A stretch of 64,000 bases of DNA from Pseudomonas silesiensis (GTDB lineage: Bacteria; Pseudomonadota; Gammaproteobacteria; Pseudomonadales; Pseudomonadaceae): NCBI RefSeq assembly GCF_001661075.1, contig NZ_CP014870.1:5213703-5277702 (forward strand), given 5' to 3'. Each line of letters starts with the position of its first letter. Positions within the stretch are counted from its first letter, which is position 1. Position numbers and translations under genes: made by a program. Below the pieces are notes generated by a model that was not told the DNA's origin, ran no database searches, and saw nothing but the letters and a program-made list of their open reading frames with translations. This document shows positions 42,577 through 50,624 of this stretch, in pieces.

Positions 42577-44466
42577 ATGAACAAAAACCTGCGTTTCAGC
42601 CATAAAATCCTGCTTGCCGCCGCCCTCATCGTCATGGCCGCCTTCGCCTCGTTCACGCTGTACAACGACTATTTACAGCGCAACGCCATCCGCGAAGACC
42701 TGGACAACTATCTCAATGAGATGGGGGATGTAACCGCCAACAATATCCAGACCTGGCTGACCGGTCGGATCTTGTTGATCGACAATCTCGCGCAGAACAT
42801 CGCGATCAATCCTGAACAGTCCACCGTCGCCAGCCTGCTCGAGCAGAAAGCCCTGACGTCGACCTTCATGGCGTCTTACCTGGGCGACGCCACCGGCAGC
42901 TTCACCATTCGTCCCGACGCCAAAATGCCCGCCGGTTTCGACCCACGGGTGCGCCCTTGGTACAAAGGCGCCGAAAGCAGCAGCACCGCGACCCTGACCG
43001 AACCTTATATCGATGCGGCCACGGGCCAGACCATCATTTCCATCGCCAGCGCCTCGAAAAAAGCCGGGCAAAGCGTCGGCGTGGTGGGTGGCGACCTGAG
43101 CCTGCAAACCTTGATCGATACCCTTGGCGCCCGCAACTTCGACGGTATGGGGTACGCCTTCCTGGTCAGTTCCGACGGCAAGATCCTGGTTCACCCGGAC
43201 AAAGCCCTGGTGATGAAGACCCTGAGCGAGGCGTTTCCGGACAGCACCCCGCGGATCAGCGGCGACTTCAGTGAAGTACAGGTCAACGGCCAGACCCGCA
43301 TCGTCACGTTCACCCAAATCAAGGGCCTGCCCTCGGTCAACTGGTACATCGGCCTGTCCGTGGACAAGGACAAGGCCTTCTCGATGCTGACCGAGTTCCG
43401 CGCCTCGGCGGTCATCGCGACCCTCATCGCCGTGGCCATCATCATCGCCCTGTTGGGCATGCTGATCCGGATCCTGATTCAACCGTTGCATGTCATGACC
43501 CGCGCCATGGCTGACATCGCCGACGGTGAAGGTGACCTGACCAAACGCCTGACCATCCAGAGCAACGACGAATTCGGCGTTCTCGGCACCGCATTCAACC
43601 GCTTCGTCGAGCGTATCCATGGCTCGATCCGCGAAGTGTCCTCCGCCACCGGGCAAGTCAACGAAGTGGCGTTGCGCGTGGTAGCAGCCTCGAACTCGTC
43701 GATGTTCAACTCCGACCAACAGGCTTCCCGTACCAACAGCGTCGCCGCGGCCATCAACCAGCTCGGCGCCGCCGCCCAGGAAATCGCCCGCAACGCCGCG
43801 CAAGCGTCGAGTCAGGCCAGCGATGCCCGCAGCCTGGCTGAAGATGGCCAGCAAGTGGTGGAGCGCAGCATTGCCGCGATGAACAAGCTGTCGAGCATGC
43901 TCAGCGCCTCGAGCACCAACATCGAATCGCTCAACAGCAAGACCGTGAACATCGGGCAGATTCTGGAAGTGATCACCAGCATTTCCCAGCAAACCAATCT
44001 GCTGGCGCTCAACGCCGCCATCGAAGCGGCGCGCGCCGGTGAGGCCGGTCGTGGTTTTGCGGTGGTGGCCGATGAGGTCCGCAACCTCGCCCACCGTACG
44101 CAGGAGTCGGCGCAGCAGGTGCAGACCATGATCGAGGAACTGCAAGTCGGCGCCCGCGAATCCGTCAGCACCATGAGCGACAGCCAGCGTCACAGCCAGG
44201 ACAGCGTGGAAATCGCCAACCTGGCGGGCGAGCGCCTGAACAGCGTGACCTTGCGCATTGGCGAAATTGACGGCATGAACCAGTCGGTGGCGACGGCGAC
44301 CGAGGAACAGACGGCGGTTGTGGAATCGATCAACGTCGACATCACCGAGATCAATACGCTGAACCAGGAAGGCGTGGAAAACCTGCAATCGACCTTGCGT
44401 GCGTGCGCCGACCTGGAACAGCAGGCGGTGCGCTTGAAGCAGTTGGTGGGCAACTTCCGGATTTAG
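42577..44466 (+). CDS. Methyl-accepting chemotaxis protein, Pct/Cta type (dCache_1)
   Basis: A 629-residue chemoreceptor, the same length as P. aeruginosa PctA. TM1 is at about 9-30, a periplasmic dCache_1 sensor at about 35-278, TM2 at about 280-305, HAMP at about 306-360 and a signalling domain to the end with the hairpin tip [23 protein letters not shown]. The amino-acid-binding residues R126, W128, Y129, Y144 and D173 match the known motif in position, but the residue at 121 is Phe where PctA has Tyr. No CheR-docking pentapeptide is present at the C-terminus. Likely an amino acid or related-ligand receptor; which one is undetermined. Transcribed from a FliA promoter. Confidence 0.93.
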   Translation: MNKNLRFSHKILLAAALIVMAAFASFTLYNDYLQRNAIREDLDNYLNEMGDVTANNIQTWLTGRILLIDNLAQNIAINPEQSTVASLLEQKALTSTFMASYLGDATGSFTIRPDAKMPAGFDPRVRPWYKGAESSSTATLTEPYIDAATGQTIISIASASKKAGQSVGVVGGDLSLQTLIDTLGARNFDGMGYAFLVSSDGKILVHPDKALVMKTLSEAFPDSTPRISGDFSEVQVNGQTRIVTFTQIKGLPSVNWYIGLSVDKDKAFSMLTEFRASAVIATLIAVAIIIALLGMLIRILIQPLHVMTRAMADIADGEGDLTKRLTIQSNDEFGVLGTAFNRFVERIHGSIREVSSATGQVNEVALRVVAASNSSMFNSDQQASRTNSVAAAINQLGAAAQEIARNAAQASSQASDARSLAEDGQQVVERSIAAMNKLSSMLSASSTNIESLNSKTVNIGQILEVITSISQQTNLLALNAAIEAARAGEAGRGFAVVADEVRNLAHRTQESAQQVQTMIEELQVGARESVSTMSDSQRHSQDSVEIANLAGERLNSVTLRIGEIDGMNQSVATATEEQTAVVESINVDITEINTLNQEGVENLQSTLRACADLEQQAVRLKQLVGNFRI

Positions 44467-45206
44467 TGACGGTAACGACGCCTTCGCGAGGCTCGCAGAT
44501 ACAGCTGGCAGGCAGTATGCCAGCCAACATCTCGAGCCGGTTTTTTGGCCTGTCGGCAGCTTTCACGCTCGCGGACGCTCACGAATGGAAAATGAGCGTC
44601 CCTCCGGCAGGATCGTTGCCTTCGCCAAGGCTTCAATTCGACACCCGTCAAAAAAAGGGGCAAACAACCAATGCCAGTCAGTTAATAGAATGCGGCACCT
44701 GTAGGAGCGAGCTTGCTCCTACAATTTCCTTAACTGACTGGCATTAGGCAAACAACGCATTTGCGGTACCGCTACAGGGCGTAAAGCTCGGTATCGCAAC
44801 ATGTAGTATAGGTTCCAGGAACAACGCCCAAGCCCCCGGGATCAGTGCGTAAATGAGGCGAAAAATTTCTTGTAACGCTACTGCAGTCGATCTAAAAACA
44901 ATACTTGCTTAACATGACCACCGGATAACGGCACCCAACACCTGGCGTCAGACGAACAAGTGCACTCCATCTCCAACCCCTCTGATACGCCTGACTTATT
45001 GATCATTGGCAGTGACGTTACGATACAAAGCAACATTGGCAAACAAAAATTGTTCAACGCGCATTTAGCTTGAATGCGGCAGCACGACCTGACCGCTCTA
45101 TTTATGAATCGCACGCCCAATAACCGAAACAGCCTGATGATATTGATGGGTATTTCATTACCTGTTCGCTCACCGTGAAGGCCACGCCACTCGCCAGGAG
45201 GTCATA
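44467..45206. other. 740-bp gene-free region with hairpins and a small element
   Basis: No convincing gene. It holds two perfect hairpins (GCTGGCA/TGCCAGC 44504-44524 and GACGCTCA/TGAGCGTC 44574-44600), the MITE-like element at 44659-44756, and an AT-richer stretch (44870-45200) that likely includes the cytochrome b561 promoter. Short open frames are out of register with typical codon use. Confidence 0.5.
44659..44756. mobile_element. MITE-like element with direct repeats
   Basis: A 16-bp perfect terminal inverted repeat (AATGCCAGTCAGTTAA at 44670-44685; its exact complement at 44730-44745) encloses 44 bases that contain a single REP palindrome (TGTAGGAGCGAGCTTGCTCCTACA). The whole is flanked by 10-bp direct repeats GGCAAACAAC (44659-44668 and 44747-44756), as expected of a target-site duplication. 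Too short to encode a transposase, so non-autonomous. A 10-bp duplication is within the range of some IS4-group transposases; the source family is a guess. Confidence 0.7.
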
Positions 45207-45761
45207 ATGAAGGAAATCTCTGGAGTATCCGAACACCCCTACCGCTACGACTCTGTCAGCCGGGGCCTGCATTGGTTGATGGCACTGATGTTTGCCTGGA
45301 TTTATTGCTCGGCTGCTGCCCATTACCTGCTTTCTGACTCAGTGCTGGATAAAACCCTGTGGCCTTATCACAAACCCGTGGGGTTGTTATTGCTGGGGCT
45401 GTTTGCGCTGCGTGCCAGCTGGAGCTTGCTGAACCGGCAACACCGTCCGCCGAGCATGAATGTGGCCGCCAGCGTAGGACATGGGACGCTCTATGGGTTG
45501 ATGTTACTGATTCCCCTGATCGGTTTGTTACGTCAGTACGGCTCCGGTCGGGCCTTTTCGGCGTTTGGTGTACCGGTAATGGATGGGTTCGAAGGGGAGA
45601 AGATCCAGTGGATGATTGACCTGGGTAGTAACTTTCATAGTTTGCTGGGCTGGACGATGCTGGTGTTGATCGTGGGCCATATCGGAGCGGTAGTCTTGCA
45701 TCATCGACAGGGCAATTCGCAAGTGTTGCGACGCATGACTGGAAGAACCCACAAGGTTTAA
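45207..45761 (+). CDS. Cytochrome b561
   Basis: A 184-residue four-helix membrane cytochrome of the CybB/YodB type. It starts YRYDSVSRGLHWLMALM (His22 as one haem ligand), has PYHKPVGLLLL in helix 2 and two His in LGSNFHSLLGWTMLVLIVGHIGAVV in helix 4, giving the expected bis-His coordination. Family members shuttle electrons between ubiquinol and periplasmic partners; E. coli CybB oxidises superoxide. AGGAGG at about 45197 precedes the ATG. Partner protein not identified. Confidence 0.92.
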   Translation: MKEISGVSEHPYRYDSVSRGLHWLMALMFAWIYCSAAAHYLLSDSVLDKTLWPYHKPVGLLLLGLFALRASWSLLNRQHRPPSMNVAASVGHGTLYGLMLLIPLIGLLRQYGSGRAFSAFGVPVMDGFEGEKIQWMIDLGSNFHSLLGWTMLVLIVGHIGAVVLHHRQGNSQVLRRMTGRTHKV

Positions 45762-45851
45762 AGACCGCCAACGGGCCACAAAACCCAGCCGAACATCTAT
45801 CCTTCATAAAGGTCAACCAAGGGAGAACAAACGACCGGAGGGATGTTCATC

Positions 45852-46964
45852 GTGCATATCGCTGACATAACCATGTTCTACGCCCCTGCCAGCGGTGGCG
45901 TGCGCACTTATCTGGACGCCAAGCACCGTCGCCTGGGCAACAAGCCGGGCATTCGCCACAGTTTACTGATCCCCGGCTCCTCCTTGAGTGAGCAGGATGG
46001 CGTTTACACGGTTCCAGCACCTGCCCTGCCCTTCGGCAAAGGCTATCGTTTCCCCCTCCGCCTCGCGCCCTGGCGCAATGTCCTGCAGGATCTACAGCCC
46101 GACCTGATCGAAGTCGGCGACCCCTACCTCACGGCCTGGGCCGCGCTGGATGCCCGCAGGCAACTCGATGTTCCGGTCATCGGCTTTTATCATTCCGACC
46201 TTCCGCTGCTGGTCAGCAATCGTATGGGCAACTGGGTCACGACCAATGTCGAAGCCTATGTCCGCAAGCTCTATGGCAACTTCGACCGGGTCCTTGCGCC
46301 GAGCCGGGTGATGGCCGACAAGCTGATCGGGCTCGGGGTCAGAAACGTTTTCGTGCAACCCCTGGGCGTCGACTTGCAAACCTTCCATCCCTCGGCGCGG
46401 GACCCGGGTCTGCGGGCTGAACTGGGGATCGATGAAAACACTCACTTGCTGATCTTCGCCGGTCGCGGTTCCAAGGAAAAAAACCTGCCGGTCCTGCTCG
46501 ACTGCATGAAACGACTTGGTCGGCGTTATCACCTGCTGCTGGTGGGTTCGTCGATGCCGGCCCTGGTGCCGGATAACGTCACCGTGGTCGATGAGTTCTG
46601 CCCGGCGCCGCAAGTCGCCCGGCTGATGGCCAGCGCCGATGCGCTGCTGCATGCCGGCGATCAGGAAACCTTCGGCCTGGTGATTCTTGAAGCCATGGCC
46701 AGCGGCATTCCGGTGGTGGCCGTGGCGGCCGGGGCCTTTCAGGAAATCGTCACCGAGCAATGTGGCCTGTTGTGCCCGCCGAACAACTCAATGGCGATGG
46801 CCAACGCCGTACGCGAACTGTTCGGTTCGGGAAGCGCCGTCCTGGGCAGACAGGCCCGCCGCCATGTCGAGCAGCATTACTCCTGGGATACCGTGGTCAA
46901 CAGCTTGCTGGGGCACTATCACGCCGTGCTCGGCAGCCATTGGCCGCTGACGGCCAATGGCTGA
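45852..46964 (+). CDS. GT4-family glycosyltransferase
   Basis: A 370-residue GT-B enzyme of family 4. The N-terminus reads HIADITMFYAPASGGVRTYL (acceptor-binding glycine loop). The C-terminal nucleotide-sugar site has VFVQPLGVDLQTF, LIFAGRGSKEKNL and the E-x7-E motif in QETFGLVILEAMASG. I chose GTG at 45852 because GGAGG lies 10 bases ahead; an ATG nine bases upstream is too close to it. It overlaps the following deacetylase gene by eight bases. The family includes lipid glycosyltransferases such as PimB and MgtA. Donor and acceptor unknown. Confidence 0.88.
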   Translation: MHIADITMFYAPASGGVRTYLDAKHRRLGNKPGIRHSLLIPGSSLSEQDGVYTVPAPALPFGKGYRFPLRLAPWRNVLQDLQPDLIEVGDPYLTAWAALDARRQLDVPVIGFYHSDLPLLVSNRMGNWVTTNVEAYVRKLYGNFDRVLAPSRVMADKLIGLGVRNVFVQPLGVDLQTFHPSARDPGLRAELGIDENTHLLIFAGRGSKEKNLPVLLDCMKRLGRRYHLLLVGSSMPALVPDNVTVVDEFCPAPQVARLMASADALLHAGDQETFGLVILEAMASGIPVVAVAAGAFQEIVTEQCGLLCPPNNSMAMANAVRELFGSGSAVLGRQARRHVEQHYSWDTVVNSLLGHYHAVLGSHWPLTANG

Positions 46965-47733
46965 GCCCATGAACCGGCCCAGCCTGTTACTGGTGCTGCA
47001 CGACGTGGCGCCACAAACCTGGGCCGACTACCAACCCTTTGTCGCCGCCGTCGACGCCTTGGGCGTGGTGCCGATGACCTGGCTGGTGGTGCCCGATTTT
47101 CATAAACACAATAATCTGGACGCCCATCCGGAATTTCGACGTATGCTCGCCGGCCGGGTCATCCGTGGCGACGAACTGGCGCTGCACGGCTACTTTCACT
47201 GCGATGAAGGCCCTATGCCCAGCACGCCACGAGACTGGTTCATGCGCCGGATCTACACCCACGAAGGCGAGTTCTACAGCCTGTCCCAAGATGCCGCCCT
47301 CGCCCGACTTCGCGCCGGCATCGAGGTGTTTCGCCGTTACGACTGGCCACTGGCAGGTTTCGTCGCCCCGGCCTGGCTGATGAGCGAGGGCACGCGCCAG
47401 GCCTTGCGCCAACTGCCGCTGAGTTACACCAGCGATCCGCAACATTTGTACCGACTGCCTGATTTCGCTGCGGTCGACGCCCCCGGGCTGGTCTGGAGTG
47501 CACGCAGTGCGTGGCGTCGGGGCTTGTCGAAACTGCTCAGCGAGCAACGCGAACGACGCTGGCGGCAGGCACCCGTGATTCGCCTCGGCCTGCACCCGGT
47601 GGACATGCGCCATGAGTTTTCCCGTCATTACTGGCTGCAGACGCTCAAGCGCCTGCTCGACGAGGGGCGCATACCGATGACCAAGGCGCATTGGCTGTCG
47701 TTGCGCGCCGACCGTGTCGGATGCGCCGCATGA
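46957..47733 (+). CDS. DUF2334 polysaccharide deacetylase-like protein
   Basis: A 258-residue NodB-like carbohydrate esterase relative (DUF2334). The first strand SLLLVLHDVAPQTW supplies the metal-binding HD motif. ELALHGYFHCDE corresponds to the H-x3-H motif of CE4 enzymes, and LGLHPVDMRH is the C-terminal catalytic His segment. A deacetylase acting on an N-acetylated sugar is likely. No signal peptide, so it would act in the cytoplasm. It overlaps the glycosyltransferase upstream by eight bases and the membrane gene downstream in ATGA. Start may be at the ATG 12 bases in (MNRPSLL). Confidence 0.83.
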   Translation: MAEPMNRPSLLLVLHDVAPQTWADYQPFVAAVDALGVVPMTWLVVPDFHKHNNLDAHPEFRRMLAGRVIRGDELALHGYFHCDEGPMPSTPRDWFMRRIYTHEGEFYSLSQDAALARLRAGIEVFRRYDWPLAGFVAPAWLMSEGTRQALRQLPLSYTSDPQHLYRLPDFAAVDAPGLVWSARSAWRRGLSKLLSEQRERRWRQAPVIRLGLHPVDMRHEFSRHYWLQTLKRLLDEGRIPMTKAHWLSLRADRVGCAA

Positions 47734-48725
47734 GTCGCGGGATACTGCTGCTCCTCGCACTGCTCGCGGCGGTGTTGATTCCGTCACTGCTGGGCGGCAA
47801 CGAAACCTGGTCTCGACTGCAAAAATTTCCGCTGCAATGGCTGCTGATCATGTTCGGCATGATCCTGCTGTGCTGGGTGCTGAATACGATGCGCTTGCGA
47901 CTGTTGCTGGGGGATCAGCGCGACAAGGTCGGCCGGGTCAAAAGCCTCGGAGTGGTCATGGCCGCCGAGTTCGCTTACTGCGCCACGCCCGGCGGCAGCG
48001 GGGGGCCGCTGACCATCATGGCGTTGCTGGCGCGCCATGGCGTGCGTCCGGCCAGGGGCAGTGCCGTGTTCGCCATGGACCAACTGAGCGATCTGCTGTT
48101 TTTCCTCTGCGCACTGAGCGGGATTCTGATTTATGCCCTGTTCCAGCACTTGAGCGAACGCATGGAGTGGCTGCTGACCGTCAGCGCGGTGTCGATGTTT
48201 GGCGGCTTGCTGACCTGTGTGGTGGTGGCACGCTATCACCGTTTACTGATTCGTCTGAGCGGTCGCCTGCTCGTGCGTCTCAATGTCAAAGGCGCCACAC
48301 GCGTGCGCTGGGCGCGAAAACTCCTGCACTTCCTGGCAGCCTTCACTGACACCTTGAAGTTGCCTTTTCAGACATTGATCACGGTGTTTGCCCTGACTTG
48401 CCTGCATTGGCTCCTGCGCTATAGCGTGCTGTACCTGGCGTTGCGCGGGCTCGGAGCGGATTTGCAGTGGGCCTGGAGTTTTCTGATCCAGATGCTTTCA
48501 TTGAGTGCCGGGCAATTCAGCCTGTTGCCCGGTGGTGCCGGGGCGGCGGAGCTGACCTCGGCGGCGTTGCTGGCGCCGATGGTGGGTAAATCCACGGCGG
48601 CGGCGGCGATTCTGATCTGGCGGGCGGTGACTTATTACTTCTATTTGCTGGTCGGCGGGCCAGTGTTTCTGTTGATGCTTGGGCGACCGTTGTTGAAGAA
48701 GTTATTGAATTTCAGGCAGGCGTGA
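47730..48725 (+). CDS. UPF0104/LPG-synthase-type membrane protein
   Basis: A 331-residue integral membrane protein with about eight hydrophobic helices. It matches the lysylphosphatidylglycerol synthase transmembrane (UPF0104, AglD) fold: CATPGGSGGPLTIMALLARHG in the centre and LSLSAGQFSLLPGGAGAAELTSAALL near the end are the two family signatures. No soluble aminoacyltransferase domain is present, so it is not MprF itself; the flippase-like part is. It starts at an ATG overlapping the deacetylase stop (ATGA), making a translationally coupled three-gene set. Confidence 0.87.
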   Translation: MSRGILLLLALLAAVLIPSLLGGNETWSRLQKFPLQWLLIMFGMILLCWVLNTMRLRLLLGDQRDKVGRVKSLGVVMAAEFAYCATPGGSGGPLTIMALLARHGVRPARGSAVFAMDQLSDLLFFLCALSGILIYALFQHLSERMEWLLTVSAVSMFGGLLTCVVVARYHRLLIRLSGRLLVRLNVKGATRVRWARKLLHFLAAFTDTLKLPFQTLITVFALTCLHWLLRYSVLYLALRGLGADLQWAWSFLIQMLSLSAGQFSLLPGGAGAAELTSAALLAPMVGKSTAAAAILIWRAVTYYFYLLVGGPVFLLMLGRPLLKKLLNFRQA

Positions 48726-48739
48726 AGGCTGAGGCCCTG

Positions 48740-48835
48740 TGCAAGATTTGACGGCCCCTTCGCCGGCAAGCCGGGCTCCTACAGGAGGTGCAAGATTTGA
48801 CGGCCCCTTCGCCGGCAAGCCGGGCTCCTACAGGA
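48740..48835 (+). repeat. Tandem duplication of a REP
   Basis: A 47-base unit (TGCAAGATTTGACGGCCCCT... ending CTCCTACAGGA) occurs twice without any mismatch, with a 49-base period (48740-48786 and 48789-48835). Each copy contains a GCCGGCAAGCCGGGCTCCTAC REP. Head-to-tail, unlike the head-to-head REPINs elsewhere. Confidence 0.95.
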
Positions 48836-48961
48836 ATCTTCAGCGTGCCGCCCATTCAGGTCCGCCCCCGATCGATTGGATCTCCTCAGGTCAGAAGCGG
48901 CGAAGGGCCTGAAGCGCTTGAACGCCCAGGCCCTTCGGATTTCAACCGCGCACTATCGCTG

Positions 48962-49810
48962 TCAGAACACAACGGTCTTGTTGCCGTGCACCAACACCCG
49001 ATCTTCCAGGTGATAACGCAGGCCCCGGGCCAATACCATCTTCTCGACGTCGCGGCCGAAACGCACCATGTCTTCGATGCTGTCGCTGTGGCTGACGCGC
49101 ACCACGTCTTGTTCGATGATCGGACCGGCGTCCAGCTCTTCGGTCACGTAATGGCAAGTGGCGCCGATCAACTTCACGCCACGCAAGGATGCCTGGTGAT
49201 ACGGCTTGGCACCGACAAACGACGGCAGGAAGCTATGGTGAATGTTGATGACCTTATGGGCATATTCGCTGCACAACGCGGGCGGCAGGATCTGCATGTA
49301 TCGGGCGAGCACCACCACTTCGGCGTCGTGCTGTTTGACCAGGCGCGAGACTTCGGCGAATGCCGGTTCTTTATCCTGCGCATTGACCGGTACATGGTAG
49401 TAAGGAATACCGTGCCACTCGACCATGCTGCGCAAGTCGTCATGGTTGGAAATCACACAGGAAATTTCGCAATCCAGTTCGTCGCTGTGCCAGCGATGCA
49501 GCAAATCAGCCAGGCAGTGAGATTCGCGACTGGCCATCAACACCACGCGCTTCTTCTGTTCGGTATCAGTGATGCGCCAGTCCATCGAGAACTCTTCGGC
49601 AATAGGGGCAAACGCTTCGCGAAAGGCCTCGATACCGAAAGGCAGTGAATCGGCACGAATTTCGTGACGCATGAAGAACCAGCCACTGAGATTGTCCGAG
49701 TGGTGGCTCGCTTCAGTGATCCAGCCATTGTGTGACGCCAGAAAGTTACTGACTTTAGCAACGATGCCGACGCGGTCCGGGCAAGCAATCACCAGCCGAT
49801 ATGTGCGCAT
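48962..49810 (-). CDS. purU: Formyltetrahydrofolate deformylase
   Basis: A 282-residue PurU. It hydrolyses 10-formyl-THF to formate and THF, balancing one-carbon pools. The N-terminal ACT domain (about 3-80, YRLVIACPDRVGIVAKVSNF) and the C-terminal formyltransferase domain with INIHHSFLPSFVGAKPY (catalytic Asn/His) and LDAGPIIEQDVVRV (Asp) are complete. The ATG at 49810 follows GGAGTTTGACCCTC. It fits functionally with the glycine cleavage genes at the start of the window, though far from them. P. aeruginosa has more than one purU copy. Confidence 0.95.
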   Translation of the reverse strand: MRTYRLVIACPDRVGIVAKVSNFLASHNGWITEASHHSDNLSGWFFMRHEIRADSLPFGIEAFREAFAPIAEEFSMDWRITDTEQKKRVVLMASRESHCLADLLHRWHSDELDCEISCVISNHDDLRSMVEWHGIPYYHVPVNAQDKEPAFAEVSRLVKQHDAEVVVLARYMQILPPALCSEYAHKVINIHHSFLPSFVGAKPYHQASLRGVKLIGATCHYVTEELDAGPIIEQDVVRVSHSDSIEDMVRFGRDVEKMVLARGLRYHLEDRVLVHGNKTVVF

Positions 49811-50146
49811 GAGGGTCAAACTCCAGAACTTCGCAAAGGCCGCCATTCTAGCGATTGCGCAGCAAAACTGCAGTATTGATGACGCCCTGCGTTGCGCGAA
49901 GGTAGCGAATACGATTCTCGCGGCAACCGCTTCCCGCGCGATGGTGATCTTATAGCCATTCTTCAAGTGCCAAAATGTGACTGTCTGTGATGCCCGGTTG
50001 ACGATCATTACACTGCGCCTCCAATCCGGCCCCGTTCAACGCAACTAAATTAAATAAACTCCGGTTAAATGTTTACTTGATGAAACAGCCTGACTATTAT
50101 TGCCGCACTGTCACCTGCACCCCGCGTCCAACATAAGGTAGTCCTC
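49811..50146. other. Divergent purU/mvaT control region
   Basis: 336 bases with no gene. The mvaT-proximal third is noticeably AT-rich (50041-50105), unlike the rest of the window, and holds the mvaT promoter. AT-richness would suit binding by MvaT itself, but autoregulation is inference. Nothing further is recognised. Confidence 0.55.
50072..50100 (+). promoter_or_regulatory. Sigma-70 promoter of mvaT
   Basis: TTTACT (50072-50077) and TATTAT (50095-50100) are 17 bases apart and match the -35 and -10 consensus in four and five of six positions. Transcription would start near 50107, about 40 bases before the ATG. Confidence 0.68.
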
Positions 50147-50524
50147 ATGTCCTTGATCAACGAATATCGTGCCACCGAAGAAGCTATCAAAGAGCTGCAA
50201 GCCCGTTTGAAGAATCTGTCCCAAGACGACAAACTGCAAACCGAGCTGGAATTCGAAGGCAAACTGCGCACCCTGATGGGCGAGTACTCCAAGTCCCTGC
50301 GTGACATCATCGCGCTGCTGGATCCTGAGTCCAAAACCAAAGCCCCACGCGCTGGCGCAGTAAAAACTACCGGCACCAAACGTGCTCGCAAAGTTAAACA
50401 ATACAAAAACCCGCACAACGGCGAAGTCATCGAAACCAAAGGTGGCAACCACAAAACTCTGAAAGAGTGGAAAGCCAAGTGGGGCGGCGACGTGGTTGAG
50501 GGTTGGGCTACCCTGCTGGGCTAA
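50147..50524 (+). CDS. mvaT: H-NS-like global silencer MvaT
   Basis: A 125-residue MvaT-family nucleoid protein. The N-terminal coiled coil (about 1-60, EAIKELQARLKNLSQDD) mediates oligomerisation, a Lys/Ala/Thr linker follows (61-85), and the C-terminal DNA-binding domain has KGGNHKTLKEWKAKWGG. Residues around Arg79-Arg81 and Gly99-Asn101 match the AT-pincer residues of P. aeruginosa MvaT. It silences AT-rich, often horizontally acquired, DNA. It is monocistronic with its own promoter and terminator. A paralogue MvaU usually exists elsewhere. Confidence 0.96.
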   Translation: MSLINEYRATEEAIKELQARLKNLSQDDKLQTELEFEGKLRTLMGEYSKSLRDIIALLDPESKTKAPRAGAVKTTGTKRARKVKQYKNPHNGEVIETKGGNHKTLKEWKAKWGGDVVEGWATLLG

Positions 50525-50564
50525 GCCGCAGCGTTTTGTCAAAGACTCGTCCGCGACAAAAGAT

Positions 50565-50590
50565 AACGCCAGCAAATGCTGGCGTTTTTT
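50565..50590. terminator. Intrinsic terminator of mvaT
   Basis: AACGCCAGC-AAAT-GCTGGCGTT followed by TTTT: a 9-bp stem, four-base loop and T-tract, 40 bases past the mvaT stop. It may also help end sbcB transcripts from the other strand. Confidence 0.93.
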
Positions 50591-50624
50591 ATGCCCGACT
50601 TTCAGGCTAAAGATATTTTCGTTT

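Noticed and set aside
44467..44660. Integron attC site or IS remnant in the hairpin-rich stretch
   Set aside because: The hairpins lack attC core sites and no transposase fragments can be read in any frame.
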